This document shows positions 26,248 through 35,580 of a stretch of 64,000 bases of DNA, one piece after another (position 1 is the stretch's first letter; every line of letters begins with the position of its first letter). Source of the stretch: Pannonibacter phragmitetus DSM 14782 (GTDB lineage: Bacteria > Pseudomonadota > Alphaproteobacteria > Rhizobiales > Stappiaceae); assembly GCF_000382365.1 (NCBI RefSeq), contig NZ_KB908218.1:265066-329065 (forward strand). Reading direction: 5' to 3'. Below the pieces are notes generated by a model. The model was given only the letters and a program-made list of their open reading frames with translations. It did not search any database and was not told the origin of the DNA. The position numbers were made by a program, and so were the translations under genes.

Positions 26248-26853
26248 TCACGCCCAGGGGCGGCTTTCGGAGGTGGCGCCTTCGAAACGGTCGATCGACG
26301 GTGCCTTTTCCATGGTCAGGCCGATGTCGTCGAGGCCGTTCATCAGGCAGTGCTTGCGGAAGGGGTCGATCTCGAAGGAGATCACACCGCCATCCGGGCC
26401 CCGGATTTCCTGCGCATCCAGATCCACCGTCAGGGTGGAGTTGGCGCCGCGCGAGGCGTCGTCCAGCAGCTTGTCCAGCTCTTCGCGGGTGACGACGACC
26501 GGCAGGATGCCGTTCTTGAAGCAGTTGTTGTAGAAGATGTCGGCAAAGCTGGTGGAGATCACGCAGCGGATGCCGAAATCCAGCAGGGCCCAGGGGGCAT
26601 GCTCACGCGAGGAGCCGCAGCCGAAGTTGTCGCCCGCCACAAGGATCGTCGCGCCCTTGTAAGCCGGCTTGTTCAGCACGAATTCGGCGTTGTCCGAGCC
26701 ATCCTCGTTGTAGCGCAGCTCCGAGAACAGCGCGGTGCCGAGGCCGGTGCGCTTGATCGTCTTCAGATACTGCTTCGGGATGATCATGTCGGTGTCGATG
26801 TTGATGATCGGCAGGGGCGCCGCAACACCGGTGAGGGAGGTGAACTTCTGCAA
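26248..26853 (-). CDS. leuD: 3-isopropylmalate dehydratase small subunit LeuD
   Basis: A 201-residue small subunit of isopropylmalate isomerase (leucine synthesis), which pairs with LeuC. The family landmarks are [17 protein letters not shown] and [16 protein letters not shown]. The start is TTG at 26853 with GGAGA about 8 bases upstream, giving the same length as E. coli LeuD and the usual QKFTSLTG N-terminus; no ATG lies nearby in frame. LeuC and LeuB are not in this window. argC lies upstream on the same strand with a 55-base gap. Confidence 0.95.
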   Translation of the reverse strand: MQKFTSLTGVAAPLPIINIDTDMIIPKQYLKTIKRTGLGTALFSELRYNEDGSDNAEFVLNKPAYKGATILVAGDNFGCGSSREHAPWALLDFGIRCVISTSFADIFYNNCFKNGILPVVVTREELDKLLDDASRGANSTLTVDLDAQEIRGPDGGVISFEIDPFRKHCLMNGLDDIGLTMEKAPSIDRFEGATSESRPWA

Positions 26854-26908
26854 GGCGGTCTCTCCAAAGGCTCTCTGAATATGTTGTTGTTCTTGTGCCT
26901 TGCCGCGC

Positions 26909-27859
26909 TCAGGCGGCAAGGCTTTCTGCCGGGTCTGCGCCCAGCATGATGTTGAGGTTCTGGACGGCAGCGCCCGAGGCGCCCTTGCCCAGATTGTCAT
27001 AGACGGCGATGACCACGGCCTGCGCGCGGGCGTCATTGGCGAAGACATAGACGCGCATCATGTTGGTGCCGTTGAGGGCCTGCGGGTTCAGCTCCGATGC
27101 CCGGTCGAGCGGCGACAGCGGCGAGACTTCGACAAAGCCCTTTGCCTCGCCGCCAAAGTGATCCGCAATCGCGGCATGCAGCTCAGCGCCCGTGGGCACT
27201 TTCGGCAGGCGTGCCAGATTGAGCGGCACGCTGGTGATCATGCCCTTGTAGTAGTTGCCGACCGCCGGAACGAACAGCGGCGCATCGGTAAGACCCGAAT
27301 AGGTCTTCATCTCCGGCAGGTGCTTGTGGCCAAGCGCCAGCCCATAGGGCAGGAACACGTTGGCCGCATCGCCCTGTGCCTCATAGTCGGCAATCATCGA
27401 CTTGCCGCCACCGGAATAGCCGGAGATGCCGTTGACCGTGACGGGGAAATCCGCCGGAACGAGCCCTGCGGCCACCAGCGGGCGCAGCGCGGCAATGACG
27501 CCCTGCGGCCAGCAGCCGGGATTGGAGACAAAGCGGGCGGCGGCAATCGCCGCGCTCTGGCCCTTGTCCATCTCGGCAAAGCCATAGGTCCAGCCGTCCG
27601 CCACGCGATAGGCGGTGGAGGCGTCGATGACGCGGGTGGTGCCGTTGGTGATCAGCGACACGCTTTCCTTCGCCGCATCGTCGGGCAGGCAGAGGATGGC
27701 CACATCGGCGCTGTTCAGCATGTCTGCGCGGGCGGACATGTCCTTGCGCTGTTCAGGGGCGATGGACAGCAGCTCGATGTCGCGGCGCACGGCGAGACGC
27801 TCGCGGATCTGCAGACCCGTCGTGCCGGCTTCGCCATCAATGAAAATCCGCGCCACCAT
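26909..27859 (-). CDS. argC: N-acetyl-gamma-glutamyl-phosphate reductase, type 2
   Basis: A 316-residue NADPH-dependent reductase for the third step of arginine synthesis. Its N-terminal fold ([22 protein letters not shown]) and length mark the shorter type-2 ArgC common in alphaproteobacteria. The catalytic cysteine is Cys116 in [15 protein letters not shown]-containing sequence precedes the ATG. It is followed by leuD, so amino-acid synthesis genes are clustered here without being one pathway. Confidence 0.95.
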   Translation of the reverse strand: MVARIFIDGEAGTTGLQIRERLAVRRDIELLSIAPEQRKDMSARADMLNSADVAILCLPDDAAKESVSLITNGTTRVIDASTAYRVADGWTYGFAEMDKGQSAAIAAARFVSNPGCWPQGVIAALRPLVAAGLVPADFPVTVNGISGYSGGGKSMIADYEAQGDAANVFLPYGLALGHKHLPEMKTYSGLTDAPLFVPAVGNYYKGMITSVPLNLARLPKVPTGAELHAAIADHFGGEAKGFVEVSPLSPLDRASELNPQALNGTNMMRVYVFANDARAQAVVIAVYDNLGKGASGAAVQNLNIMLGADPAESLAA

Positions 27860-27962
27860 TGCGCCCGCTCCCTCATTTGCAAGGACAGAAGAATGGAGCG
27901 GGTTTTACACACATTCCGCCAGCCTGTCACGGGCAAGCGGGGCCTGGCCGCTGTCGGCGTTC

Positions 27963-28532
27963 TCAACGGGCCATTGAGTGATACTCATCATTCGGCCGCA
28001 TCTCGGTGGCTGCGGCCATGCGGTTGGACATGTTGTAGAAGGCCGCAAGGGCGGCAATGTCCCAGATGTCCCGGCCGGTAAAGCCCGCATCACGCAGCGC
28101 CTGCCGGTCGGCTTCCACCACTTCGGCGGGGCGTTCGGTCAAGAGTACGGCGAAGTCCAGCATGGCCCGCTGCTTTGCCGTCAGATCCGCCACCCGGTAA
28201 TTCATCACCAGCATGTCGCCGAGCACCGGATCGCCGGACAGCTGGCGGACGGCTGCGCCATGCGCAGCGAGGCAATAGAAGCAGCGGTTCACGCTCGACA
28301 CGGCCACGGCGATCATCTCCCGCTCCAGCTTGGAGAGGCTTGAGGGGCCCAGCATCAGATCGTTATACATGTCGGTGAAGGCGCGCAATTTTGTGTCGTT
28401 GAAGGCGTAGGCGCGCAGCACATTTGGAATAAATCCTATTTTTTCCTCACACTTTGCAAAGTATCCCTGCGTCGCTTCACTCAACTCGCCTTCGACCGGC
28501 AAATTTAGCGCCATTACATCTTTGTTCGTCAT
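27963..28532 (-). CDS. AhpD-like peroxidase-related (carboxymuconolactone decarboxylase family) protein
   Basis: A 189-residue all-helical protein with the AhpD-type redox motif Cys84-x2-Cys87-x3-His91 in NRCFYCLAAHG. It belongs to the uncharacterized peroxidase-related branch, for which an alkylhydroperoxidase-like activity is assumed. The ATG at 28532 has a strong GGGAGG about 10 bases upstream; an in-frame ATG at 28571 has none. The N-terminal coding stretch (28400-28530) is a little richer in A and T than its surroundings. It diverges from the glutamate dehydrogenase gene. Confidence 0.87.
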   Translation of the reverse strand: MTNKDVMALNLPVEGELSEATQGYFAKCEEKIGFIPNVLRAYAFNDTKLRAFTDMYNDLMLGPSSLSKLEREMIAVAVSSVNRCFYCLAAHGAAVRQLSGDPVLGDMLVMNYRVADLTAKQRAMLDFAVLLTERPAEVVEADRQALRDAGFTGRDIWDIAALAAFYNMSNRMAAATEMRPNDEYHSMAR

Positions 28533-28618
28533 TTTAGTGAATCCTCCCGAATGCCATTTTTTAAGCGGCATTGGCAGCCTAGCATGCCGCCGCTGATTCG
28601 CGGGTCAGGAGGACAGAG

Positions 28619-31600
28619 ATGGCGCAAGCACGGGAAATCCAGAAGGCAAAGCTCATTGAAGAGGTGAGCAAAATTCTGACGTCAAAGGCGGAGACGGCAG
28701 GGGCCGGCCTCGCGGATTTTGCGGCTGAACTTTACCAGCAGGGTGCTGCAGAAGATCTTGTCGCCTACTCGGCGGACGAGCTGGCCGCTTTCGCGCGTGC
28801 CGCATTCCAGGACTTCAGCGCGCACCCGAGGGGCACCAGCCGCATCAGCGTGACGAACCCGTCCTTCAAGACCAAGGGCAAGATGGCCGGTGAGGTGACG
28901 GTCATTGAACTGGTCAATGACAACATGCCTTTCCTGGTGGATTCGGTCATGGCCGAGCTGCATGACAGCAAGCTGACCGTCCATCTGGTGCTGCACCCGA
29001 TCTACAACGTGGAGCGCGGCGCGCAGGGCGAACTCGTGTCTTTCAGCGGCCACAAGGGCGGCGCGGCACGGGAGGACCATCAGGAAAGCGTGATCCATAT
29101 CCACGTCAGCCGCATCGCGAGTGAAGAAGCCCGCGCCGGGCTGGAGCAGCGCCTGACACGCATCATGGATGACGTGCGTGCCGCTGTTGCCGACTGGAAG
29201 GCCATGCGCAAGCGCCTGACCAAGGCGGTGAACACCTACAAGACCGCGCAGGCCGACGGCTCCAGCAACGAGCTGTGGGAAGCGATCCAGTTCCTTGAAT
29301 GGATGGCCGATGACAATTTCATCTTCCTCGGCATGCGCGAATATACCTTTGACGGCGGCGCCGGCGAAGGCGAGCTGACGCCGGTGGACAGCACCGGTCT
29401 TGGCCTTCTGGCTGATCCGGACATGCGCGTTCTGCGAAGGGGCGGTGAGTTCGTGCAGATCACCCCGGAGATCCGCGAGTTCCTGATGCGCCCGGACCCG
29501 CTGATCATCGCCAAGGCCAATGTGAAGAGCCGCGTGCACCGGCGCGTCTACATGGACTACGTCGGCACCAAGATGTTTGACGCCTCCGGCAAGATGACCG
29601 GCGAGCTGCGCATCGTCGGCCTGTTTGCCTCCACAGCCTATAACGAGCCGACGGGCACGATCCCCTTCCTGCGGCGCAAGGTAAGCAACGTGCTTGCCAA
29701 GGCCGGGTTTGATTCCGACAGCCACTCGGGCCGTGCCCTCACCAACGTGATGGAAACCTTCCCTCGGGACGAGCTGTTCCAGATCGATCACGAAACGCTC
29801 TACGACTTCGCCATGGCGATCCTGCAGCTGGATGAGCGCCCGCGCATCCGCGTGCTGGCCCGGCCGGAGAAGTTCGACCGTTACGTCTCGATCCTGTGCT
29901 ACGTGCCGCGTGACCGCTACACCACGGAAGTGCGCCTCAACATCGGCACCTATTTTGCCCATGTCTTCGACGGGCACCTGTCTGCCTGGTATGTGACCTA
30001 TCCGGAGGGGCCTCTGGCGCGGGTGCATTTCATCATTGGCCGTTCCGGCGGCAAGACGCCTGCCGTGGCGCAGGACGAGCTGGAAAAGGCCGTTGCCTCC
30101 ATCATCCGCACCTGGCCGGACGGGCTGATGGATGCCTTCAAGGAGAACTTCAGCCCGGAAGTGGCCGAGCGCCTGTCGGACCGCTATGCGCTTGCCTTCC
30201 ATGGCGGCTACAAGGAAGTCTACAACGCCGAAAACGCGCTGGCGGACGTGCAGAAGATCGAAAGCCTGTCGGAGGACCGCCAGGCGACGATCACCTTCTT
30301 CCGCAGCTCCGGCGCGCCGGATACGCGCCTGTCGCTGAAGGTGTTCCATCTGGAAGCTCCGATCCCGCTGTCGGCCCGCGTGCCGCTGCTGGAGAACATG
30401 GGCTTCAAGGTCATCAACGAGCGCACCTACCGCATCTCGCCGGCCGGCATGCCCTTCTGCTACCTGCATGAAATGACGCTGGAAGCGGCCAAGGGCGGCA
30501 GCATCGAGCTTTCGGCCGACCTGAAGGGCCGCCTCGAAGCCCTGTTCATGGCCGTGTGGCTGGGGCAGGCGGAAAGCGACGGCTACAACGCACTGGTGCT
30601 GACGGCCGGCCTCGGCTGGCGCGATATCGCCATGGTGCGGGCCCTGTCGAAATACCTGCGCCAGGTGGGCATCCGCTATTCCGAAGACTACATGTGGACC
30701 ACGCTCAACAACTACCCGGCCATTGCCGCCAAGCTGGTCGAGCTGTTCCACGTGCGCTTCAACCCGGCGCTCAGCGAGGCAGACCGTACGCTCAATGCGG
30801 CGCGGATCGAGAACGAGCTGTCATCCGAGTTCGATGCGGTCGTTAGCCTGGACGATGACCGCATCCTGCGGCGCTTCCAGAATGTCATTGACGCGATCCT
30901 GCGCACCAACTTCTTCCAGCTGGATGCGGATGGGAAGCCGAAGCCGACCTTCGCCTTCAAGATCGATTCCCGCCGCATCGATGACATGCCGCAGCCCAAG
31001 CCCTTCCGGGAGATCTCGGTCTACAGCCCCCGTGTCGAGGGCGTGCATCTGCGCTTCGGCAAGGTGGCGCGCGGCGGCCTGCGCTGGTCCGACCGGCCGC
31101 AGGATTTCCGCACCGAAGTGCTGGGCCTCGTGAAGGCGCAGCAGGTGAAGAATGCGGTGATCGTGCCGGTGGGCTCCAAGGGCGGCTTCGTGCCCAAGCG
31201 CCTGCCTGTGGGCGGTGACCGTGAGGCGGTGTTCGCCGAAGGCACGGAAGCCTACAAGATCTTCGTCAGCTCGCTGCTGGACGTGACCGACAACCTCAAG
31301 GGCGACCAGATCCTGCCGCCGCTGGAAGTGGTGCGCCACGATGAGGATGATCCCTATCTGGTGGTGGCCGCCGATAAGGGCACTGCAACCTTCTCCGACA
31401 CGGCCAACGGCATTTCGACGAGCCGGGATTTCTGGCTGGGCGATGCCTTCGCCTCGGGCGGTTCGGCCGGCTATGACCACAAGAAGATGGGCATCACCGC
31501 ACGCGGCGCCTGGGAAGCGGTGAAGCGCCACTTCCGCGAAATGAACCGCGACATCCAGAGCGAGCCCTTCACCGTGGCCGGTGTGGGCGACATGTCGGGC

Positions 31601-33436
31601 GACGTCTTCGGCAACGGCATGCTGCTGTCGAAGGAAATCCGGCTGGTGGCCGCCTTCGACCACCGCGACATTTTCATTGATCCCACGCCGGATGCGGCCT
31701 CGAGCTTTGCCGAGCGCAAGCGCCTGTTCGAGATGGGCCGCTCATCCTGGGCAGACTATGACAAGAGCCTGATTTCCGCCGGTGGCGGTGTCTTCTCCCG
31801 CCAGCTGAAGTCGGTCCCGCTCAGCGAGGAAGCGCAGCAGCTGCTTGGTATTCCCCGGGCGAAGGCAACGCCGCAGGAGGTGATGACCGCCATCCTGAAG
31901 CTCAACGTCGATCTGATGTGGTTCGGCGGCATCGGCACCTATATCCGTGCCAGCACGGAAACGGATGCGGATGCGGGCGACAAGGCCAACGATGCCATCC
32001 GCGTCACTGCGCGCGAGATCCGGGCCAAGGTCATTGGCGAGGGCGCAAACCTCGGCATGACCCAGCGCGCCCGTATCGAATTCGGCCGTAATGGCGGACG
32101 TTCCAATTCGGATGCCATCGACAATTCCGCCGGCGTGAATTCGTCGGACATGGAAGTGAACATCAAGATCGCGCTGGGCGCGGCCGTCCAGTCGGGCAAG
32201 CTCGACATTCCCGCCCGCAACGTGCTTCTGGCGCAGATGACGGACGAGGTGGCGGAGCTGGTGCTGCGCAACAACTACCTGCAGTCCCTCGCCATCTCCA
32301 TGACGGAGCAGCGCGGGCTGGAGGACTTCGGTTACCAGGGCCGCATGATGCGCCAGCTGGAGCAGGCAGGCCATCTCGACCGGCAGGTGGAATTCCTGCC
32401 CGATGATGCGGCGCTGGCCGAGCTGGAAAAGGCCGGGCTGTTCCTCACCCGCGCCGAGCTTGGCGTGCTGCTGGCCTATGCCAAGATCACGCTCTATGAC
32501 GCGCTGCTGGAAAGTGACGTGCCGGATGACGATTATCTGGCGCGCGAACTCTTCCGCTACTTCCCGGACCATATGGCCGGCGCCTATGCCGAGGAAATCC
32601 GGGGCCACCGGCTGCGGCGGGAAATCATCGCCACGATGCTGGCGAACTCCATGGTCAACCGCTGCGGGCCGACCTTCATCACCCGCATCGCCGACCAGAC
32701 CGGCGCCAGCGCCGCCGAAATTGCCCGTGGCTTCGTCGCCGTGCGCAACAGCTACGGCCTGACGGAGCTCAACGAGGAAATCGACGCGCTGGACACAAAG
32801 CTCGACGGCAAGGTGCAGCTCGATCTTTATGCCGAGGTGCAGAACCTGTTCCTCGATCAGGTGGTCTGGTTCCGCCGCCATGTCTCCTTCAAGGACGGTA
32901 TCGAGGCGGTGGTGGAGCGCTTCCGCGCCGGGATTGACGCGATGCGGCCGCATCTTGAGAAGGCCGTCACGCCCGCACAGGCCGCCCTTCTGGCTGCCGC
33001 AGTGGAAGAGAACGTGGCCAAGGGTGTGCCGGAGCCGCTGGCCCGCCGCATCACCTGGCTGCCGGTGGAAGCAACCATTCCGGACATCGTGCTCATCGCC
33101 GGTGACACGGGTGCGGAACTGGATGCGGCTGCCTCGACCTTCTTCGTGGTGGCAGCGCATTTCGGCATTGCCGAGATGGGTATCCGGGCACGGAATCTGG
33201 TGGTTGCGGATTATTACGACGGGCTGGCGCTCGACCGGGCCCTGGCAACGCTCTCCGATGCACACCGCCAGCTGACGGCGGCAGCGCTGAGGGCCGGTGG
33301 CTTTGCCCATTGGCTGGCCGGGCATGAGGCCATCGTTGCCCGCACCACCCGCTCGGTGGGCGAGATTCTGGAAGGCACGATCAGTGTCTCCAAGTTCTCG
33401 GTCGCTGCAAGCCTGCTCGCGGAGATCGCGCGCTAA
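28619..33436 (+). CDS. gdh: NAD-specific glutamate dehydrogenase, large (180-kDa) type
   Basis: A 1605-residue L-GDH180-type enzyme oxidizing glutamate to 2-oxoglutarate and ammonium with NAD. The long N-terminal regulatory part (ACT-like segments, about 1-700) precedes the catalytic core. The core contains RGGLRWSDRPQDFRTEVLGLVKAQQVKNAVIVPVGSKGG-type glycine and lysine motifs (about 820-870) and the NAD-binding GVGDMSGDVFGNGML segment (about 990). A helical C-terminal domain follows. AGGAGG lies 6 bases before the ATG. Length matches the Caulobacter and Pseudomonas enzymes. It stands alone and has its own terminator. With GlnK-AmtB in the window it marks nitrogen and carbon balance. Confidence 0.97.
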   Translation: MAQAREIQKAKLIEEVSKILTSKAETAGAGLADFAAELYQQGAAEDLVAYSADELAAFARAAFQDFSAHPRGTSRISVTNPSFKTKGKMAGEVTVIELVNDNMPFLVDSVMAELHDSKLTVHLVLHPIYNVERGAQGELVSFSGHKGGAAREDHQESVIHIHVSRIASEEARAGLEQRLTRIMDDVRAAVADWKAMRKRLTKAVNTYKTAQADGSSNELWEAIQFLEWMADDNFIFLGMREYTFDGGAGEGELTPVDSTGLGLLADPDMRVLRRGGEFVQITPEIREFLMRPDPLIIAKANVKSRVHRRVYMDYVGTKMFDASGKMTGELRIVGLFASTAYNEPTGTIPFLRRKVSNVLAKAGFDSDSHSGRALTNVMETFPRDELFQIDHETLYDFAMAILQLDERPRIRVLARPEKFDRYVSILCYVPRDRYTTEVRLNIGTYFAHVFDGHLSAWYVTYPEGPLARVHFIIGRSGGKTPAVAQDELEKAVASIIRTWPDGLMDAFKENFSPEVAERLSDRYALAFHGGYKEVYNAENALADVQKIESLSEDRQATITFFRSSGAPDTRLSLKVFHLEAPIPLSARVPLLENMGFKVINERTYRISPAGMPFCYLHEMTLEAAKGGSIELSADLKGRLEALFMAVWLGQAESDGYNALVLTAGLGWRDIAMVRALSKYLRQVGIRYSEDYMWTTLNNYPAIAAKLVELFHVRFNPALSEADRTLNAARIENELSSEFDAVVSLDDDRILRRFQNVIDAILRTNFFQLDADGKPKPTFAFKIDSRRIDDMPQPKPFREISVYSPRVEGVHLRFGKVARGGLRWSDRPQDFRTEVLGLVKAQQVKNAVIVPVGSKGGFVPKRLPVGGDREAVFAEGTEAYKIFVSSLLDVTDNLKGDQILPPLEVVRHDEDDPYLVVAADKGTATFSDTANGISTSRDFWLGDAFASGGSAGYDHKKMGITARGAWEAVKRHFREMNRDIQSEPFTVAGVGDMSGDVFGNGMLLSKEIRLVAAFDHRDIFIDPTPDAASSFAERKRLFEMGRSSWADYDKSLISAGGGVFSRQLKSVPLSEEAQQLLGIPRAKATPQEVMTAILKLNVDLMWFGGIGTYIRASTETDADAGDKANDAIRVTAREIRAKVIGEGANLGMTQRARIEFGRNGGRSNSDAIDNSAGVNSSDMEVNIKIALGAAVQSGKLDIPARNVLLAQMTDEVAELVLRNNYLQSLAISMTEQRGLEDFGYQGRMMRQLEQAGHLDRQVEFLPDDAALAELEKAGLFLTRAELGVLLAYAKITLYDALLESDVPDDDYLARELFRYFPDHMAGAYAEEIRGHRLRREIIATMLANSMVNRCGPTFITRIADQTGASAAEIARGFVAVRNSYGLTELNEEIDALDTKLDGKVQLDLYAEVQNLFLDQVVWFRRHVSFKDGIEAVVERFRAGIDAMRPHLEKAVTPAQAALLAAAVEENVAKGVPEPLARRITWLPVEATIPDIVLIAGDTGAELDAAASTFFVVAAHFGIAEMGIRARNLVVADYYDGLALDRALATLSDAHRQLTAAALRAGGFAHWLAGHEAIVARTTRSVGEILEGTISVSKFSVAASLLAEIAR

Positions 33437-33446
33437 GCTGAAATAC

Positions 33447-33479
33447 GCCGGTTCGGGCTATCTGCCCGGACCGGCTTTT
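33447..33479 (+). terminator. Intrinsic terminator after gdh
   Basis: A 12-bp stem GCCGGTTCGGGC (33447-33458) pairs with GCCCGGACCGGC (33464-33475) around a 5-base loop, followed by TTTT at 33476-33479. It lies 10 bases after the gdh stop and before gluQ, so the two genes are separately transcribed. Confidence 0.9.
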
Positions 33480-33509
33480 CCCGGTTCGGCATCCCTGCCA
33501 TAACGCGTC

Positions 33510-34376
33510 ATGACCGCCGTTTTCCGCTTCGCGCCTTCCCCCAACGGGTATCTGCATCTGGGGCACGCCCTGTCGGCGCTGCTCAACCGGCAGCTTGCGC
33601 AAGCTGCGGGCGGGCGGATGCTGCTGCGGATCGAGGATATCGACACGGCCCGCTGCACACCTGCGCTGGAAGCGGCGATGCTGGAGGACCTCCGCTGGAT
33701 CGGCTTTGCCCATGACGAGCCGCCGCGCCGCCAGTCCGAGCATTTCGGCGAATATGCCGCAGCTCTTGCCCGGCTGCAGGGGATGGGGCTGATCTATGAG
33801 GCCTATCTGACCCGCGCCGAGATCCGCAGCTTCGTGGCACAGACGGAAGCGCAAGGAAAACCCTGGCCGCGGGATCCGGACGGGGCGCCGCTCTATCCCG
33901 GCGATGCGGCCTTGCTGGATGACGCGGAGATTGCCCGCCGCCGGGCATCCGGTGCCCCCTTTGCCCTCCGGCTCGACATGCGCAAGGCGGTGAGCCTTTT
34001 GACCGGGCCGCTGTTCTGGGAGGAGGAGGGGCAGGCAGGGCGTACCGGCAATGTAGCCGCTGATCCTCTTGCATGGGGCGATGTCATCCTTGCCCGCAAG
34101 GACACGCCGACGAGCTATCACCTTTCCGTCACGCTGGATGATGCCCTGCAAGGGGTGACGCATGTGGTGCGGGGGCAGGATCTGTTCCACGCCACTGCCG
34201 TGCACCGGCTGCTGCAGGTTCTGCTTGGCCTGCCGGAGCCGCGCTATCACCATCACCGGCTGATCCTGGGGGCGGACGGGCGCAAATTGTCGAAATCGGA
34301 GGGGCACACGGCCCTGCGGGAATTGCGCGCTGCCGGGTGGACGGTGGCAGATGTGCGCCGCCGGACCGGCATCTGA
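33510..34376 (+). CDS. gluQ: Glutamyl-Q tRNA(Asp) synthetase
   Basis: A 288-residue truncated glutamyl-tRNA-synthetase paralogue with the catalytic domain but no anticodon-binding domain. It loads glutamate onto queuosine 34 of tRNA-Asp. The class I motifs are HLGH in FAPSPNGYLHLGHA and KLSKS in DGRKLSKSEGH. The zinc-binding cysteine cluster of E. coli GluQ-RS is not evident, as in many alphaproteobacterial forms. Presence of queCDEF in this window fits its need for queuosine. The ATG has a weak ribosome site. Confidence 0.92.
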   Translation: MTAVFRFAPSPNGYLHLGHALSALLNRQLAQAAGGRMLLRIEDIDTARCTPALEAAMLEDLRWIGFAHDEPPRRQSEHFGEYAAALARLQGMGLIYEAYLTRAEIRSFVAQTEAQGKPWPRDPDGAPLYPGDAALLDDAEIARRRASGAPFALRLDMRKAVSLLTGPLFWEEEGQAGRTGNVAADPLAWGDVILARKDTPTSYHLSVTLDDALQGVTHVVRGQDLFHATAVHRLLQVLLGLPEPRYHHHRLILGADGRKLSKSEGHTALRELRAAGWTVADVRRRTGI

Positions 34377-34378
34377 AG

Positions 34379-35344
34379 TCAGATCAGCCCCAGCATGTCC
34401 AGCGCCAGCACCCACAGCCCGCAGGTGACGACGGCTGCGGCGGTGGTGAGGGTAATGGAATTGGCCGACATGGCGTGTCCCGTGCCGTAGCGGGTGGCGA
34501 AGATGTAGACATTGACGCCCGTCGGAGAGGCGGCTGTCAGCGTCATGGCCGCCGTCCAGACCGGCGGCAGGGCAAAAACATAGGCGCAGAGCACCAGCAC
34601 GATGGCAGGCATCACCAGAACCTTCAGCACGCTGAGGATGATGCCTGCGCCCAGATTGCCGCGAATGCCATAGAGCACCATGCTCATGCCCAGCGAGAAC
34701 AGGGCGACGGGCAGGGCGGTGGAGGAGAGCCGGTTGATCACATCCGCCGGGATGCCCGTGAGCGGCAGGGAGAACACCCGCCACACCAGCGAGGCGAGGA
34801 TGGCGATGACGATCGGGTTCGTCATCAGGCTGGCCAGGATCTTCTTGAGAAGAGCCGGGAGCGACTGGGACCCGCCTGCGCCATCGGCGGCGGCCGCCCG
34901 CTCCATCAGCACGGCAATGACGATGGTCATCACCGGCAGATGCACGGAAATCAGCAGCACCAGCGGCAGCAGGCCATCCGGGCCCAGCACGGAAGACACG
35001 AGCGGAATGCCGACCATGACGGTGTTGGCAAAGGCGGCGGAAACGCCGGCAATCACGCCGGCGCGCGAATCACGGGCGAAAATCTTGCGCACGATCAGCG
35101 TGGCGATGGCCCAGGTGAGGGCAACGCCGCTGAAATAGGCGGCCCACAGCGCCCAGGGAAAGCCGTGATCCATCGAGACCGTTGCCAGCGTCTTGAAGAT
35201 GAGCGAGGGGATCGCCACCACGAAGACGAACTGGCCGAGCCCTTCGCCCACGGATTGGGACAGCAGGCCGGTGCGTGCTGCCAGATAGCCGAGCCCGACA
35301 AGCACGAAAACGGGGACAACGATGGTCAGGATCTGCTCGAACAT
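34379..35344 (-). CDS. AEC-family (auxin efflux carrier) transporter
   Basis: A 321-residue membrane protein with about ten hydrophobic helices in two halves. Typical elements are VPVFVLVGLGYLAARTGLLS, a central charged loop (residues about 160-190), and a C-terminal LTAASPTGVNVYIFA motif. Members export or import small carboxylates such as malate or malonate; the plant name does not imply auxin. The ATG at 35344 is used because residues encoded further upstream are Pro/Arg-rich and not family-like. Its stop lies 2 bases from the gluQ stop (convergent). Confidence 0.88.
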   Translation of the reverse strand: MFEQILTIVVPVFVLVGLGYLAARTGLLSQSVGEGLGQFVFVVAIPSLIFKTLATVSMDHGFPWALWAAYFSGVALTWAIATLIVRKIFARDSRAGVIAGVSAAFANTVMVGIPLVSSVLGPDGLLPLVLLISVHLPVMTIVIAVLMERAAAADGAGGSQSLPALLKKILASLMTNPIVIAILASLVWRVFSLPLTGIPADVINRLSSTALPVALFSLGMSMVLYGIRGNLGAGIILSVLKVLVMPAIVLVLCAYVFALPPVWTAAMTLTAASPTGVNVYIFATRYGTGHAMSANSITLTTAAAVVTCGLWVLALDMLGLI

Positions 35345-35580
35345 GGCGGGTTCCAGAATGCATCCGGGATGGATTTCAGAGGGGCGCGCAGCAGAGGGCT
35401 GCGGACAAGGCAGGACGGAGGGTGCACGGCACATGGACCAGGCCAGGGCACCGTGACACAATGGGATGAAGCCGCGCGATTCAGGCGGGCGGCGCAGCCG
35501 CATCACGGGCACAACTGTAGAAGAGGCAAGGCTTGCCGGTCAACCGGAAGCCCTTATGACGCTGGCAGCAGGGGAACAGC

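Noticed and set aside
28682..30751. Open frame of 689 codons on the minus strand in the glutamate dehydrogenase gene
   Set aside because: Antisense to the highly conserved large GDH, with no recognizable motif and no ribosome site.
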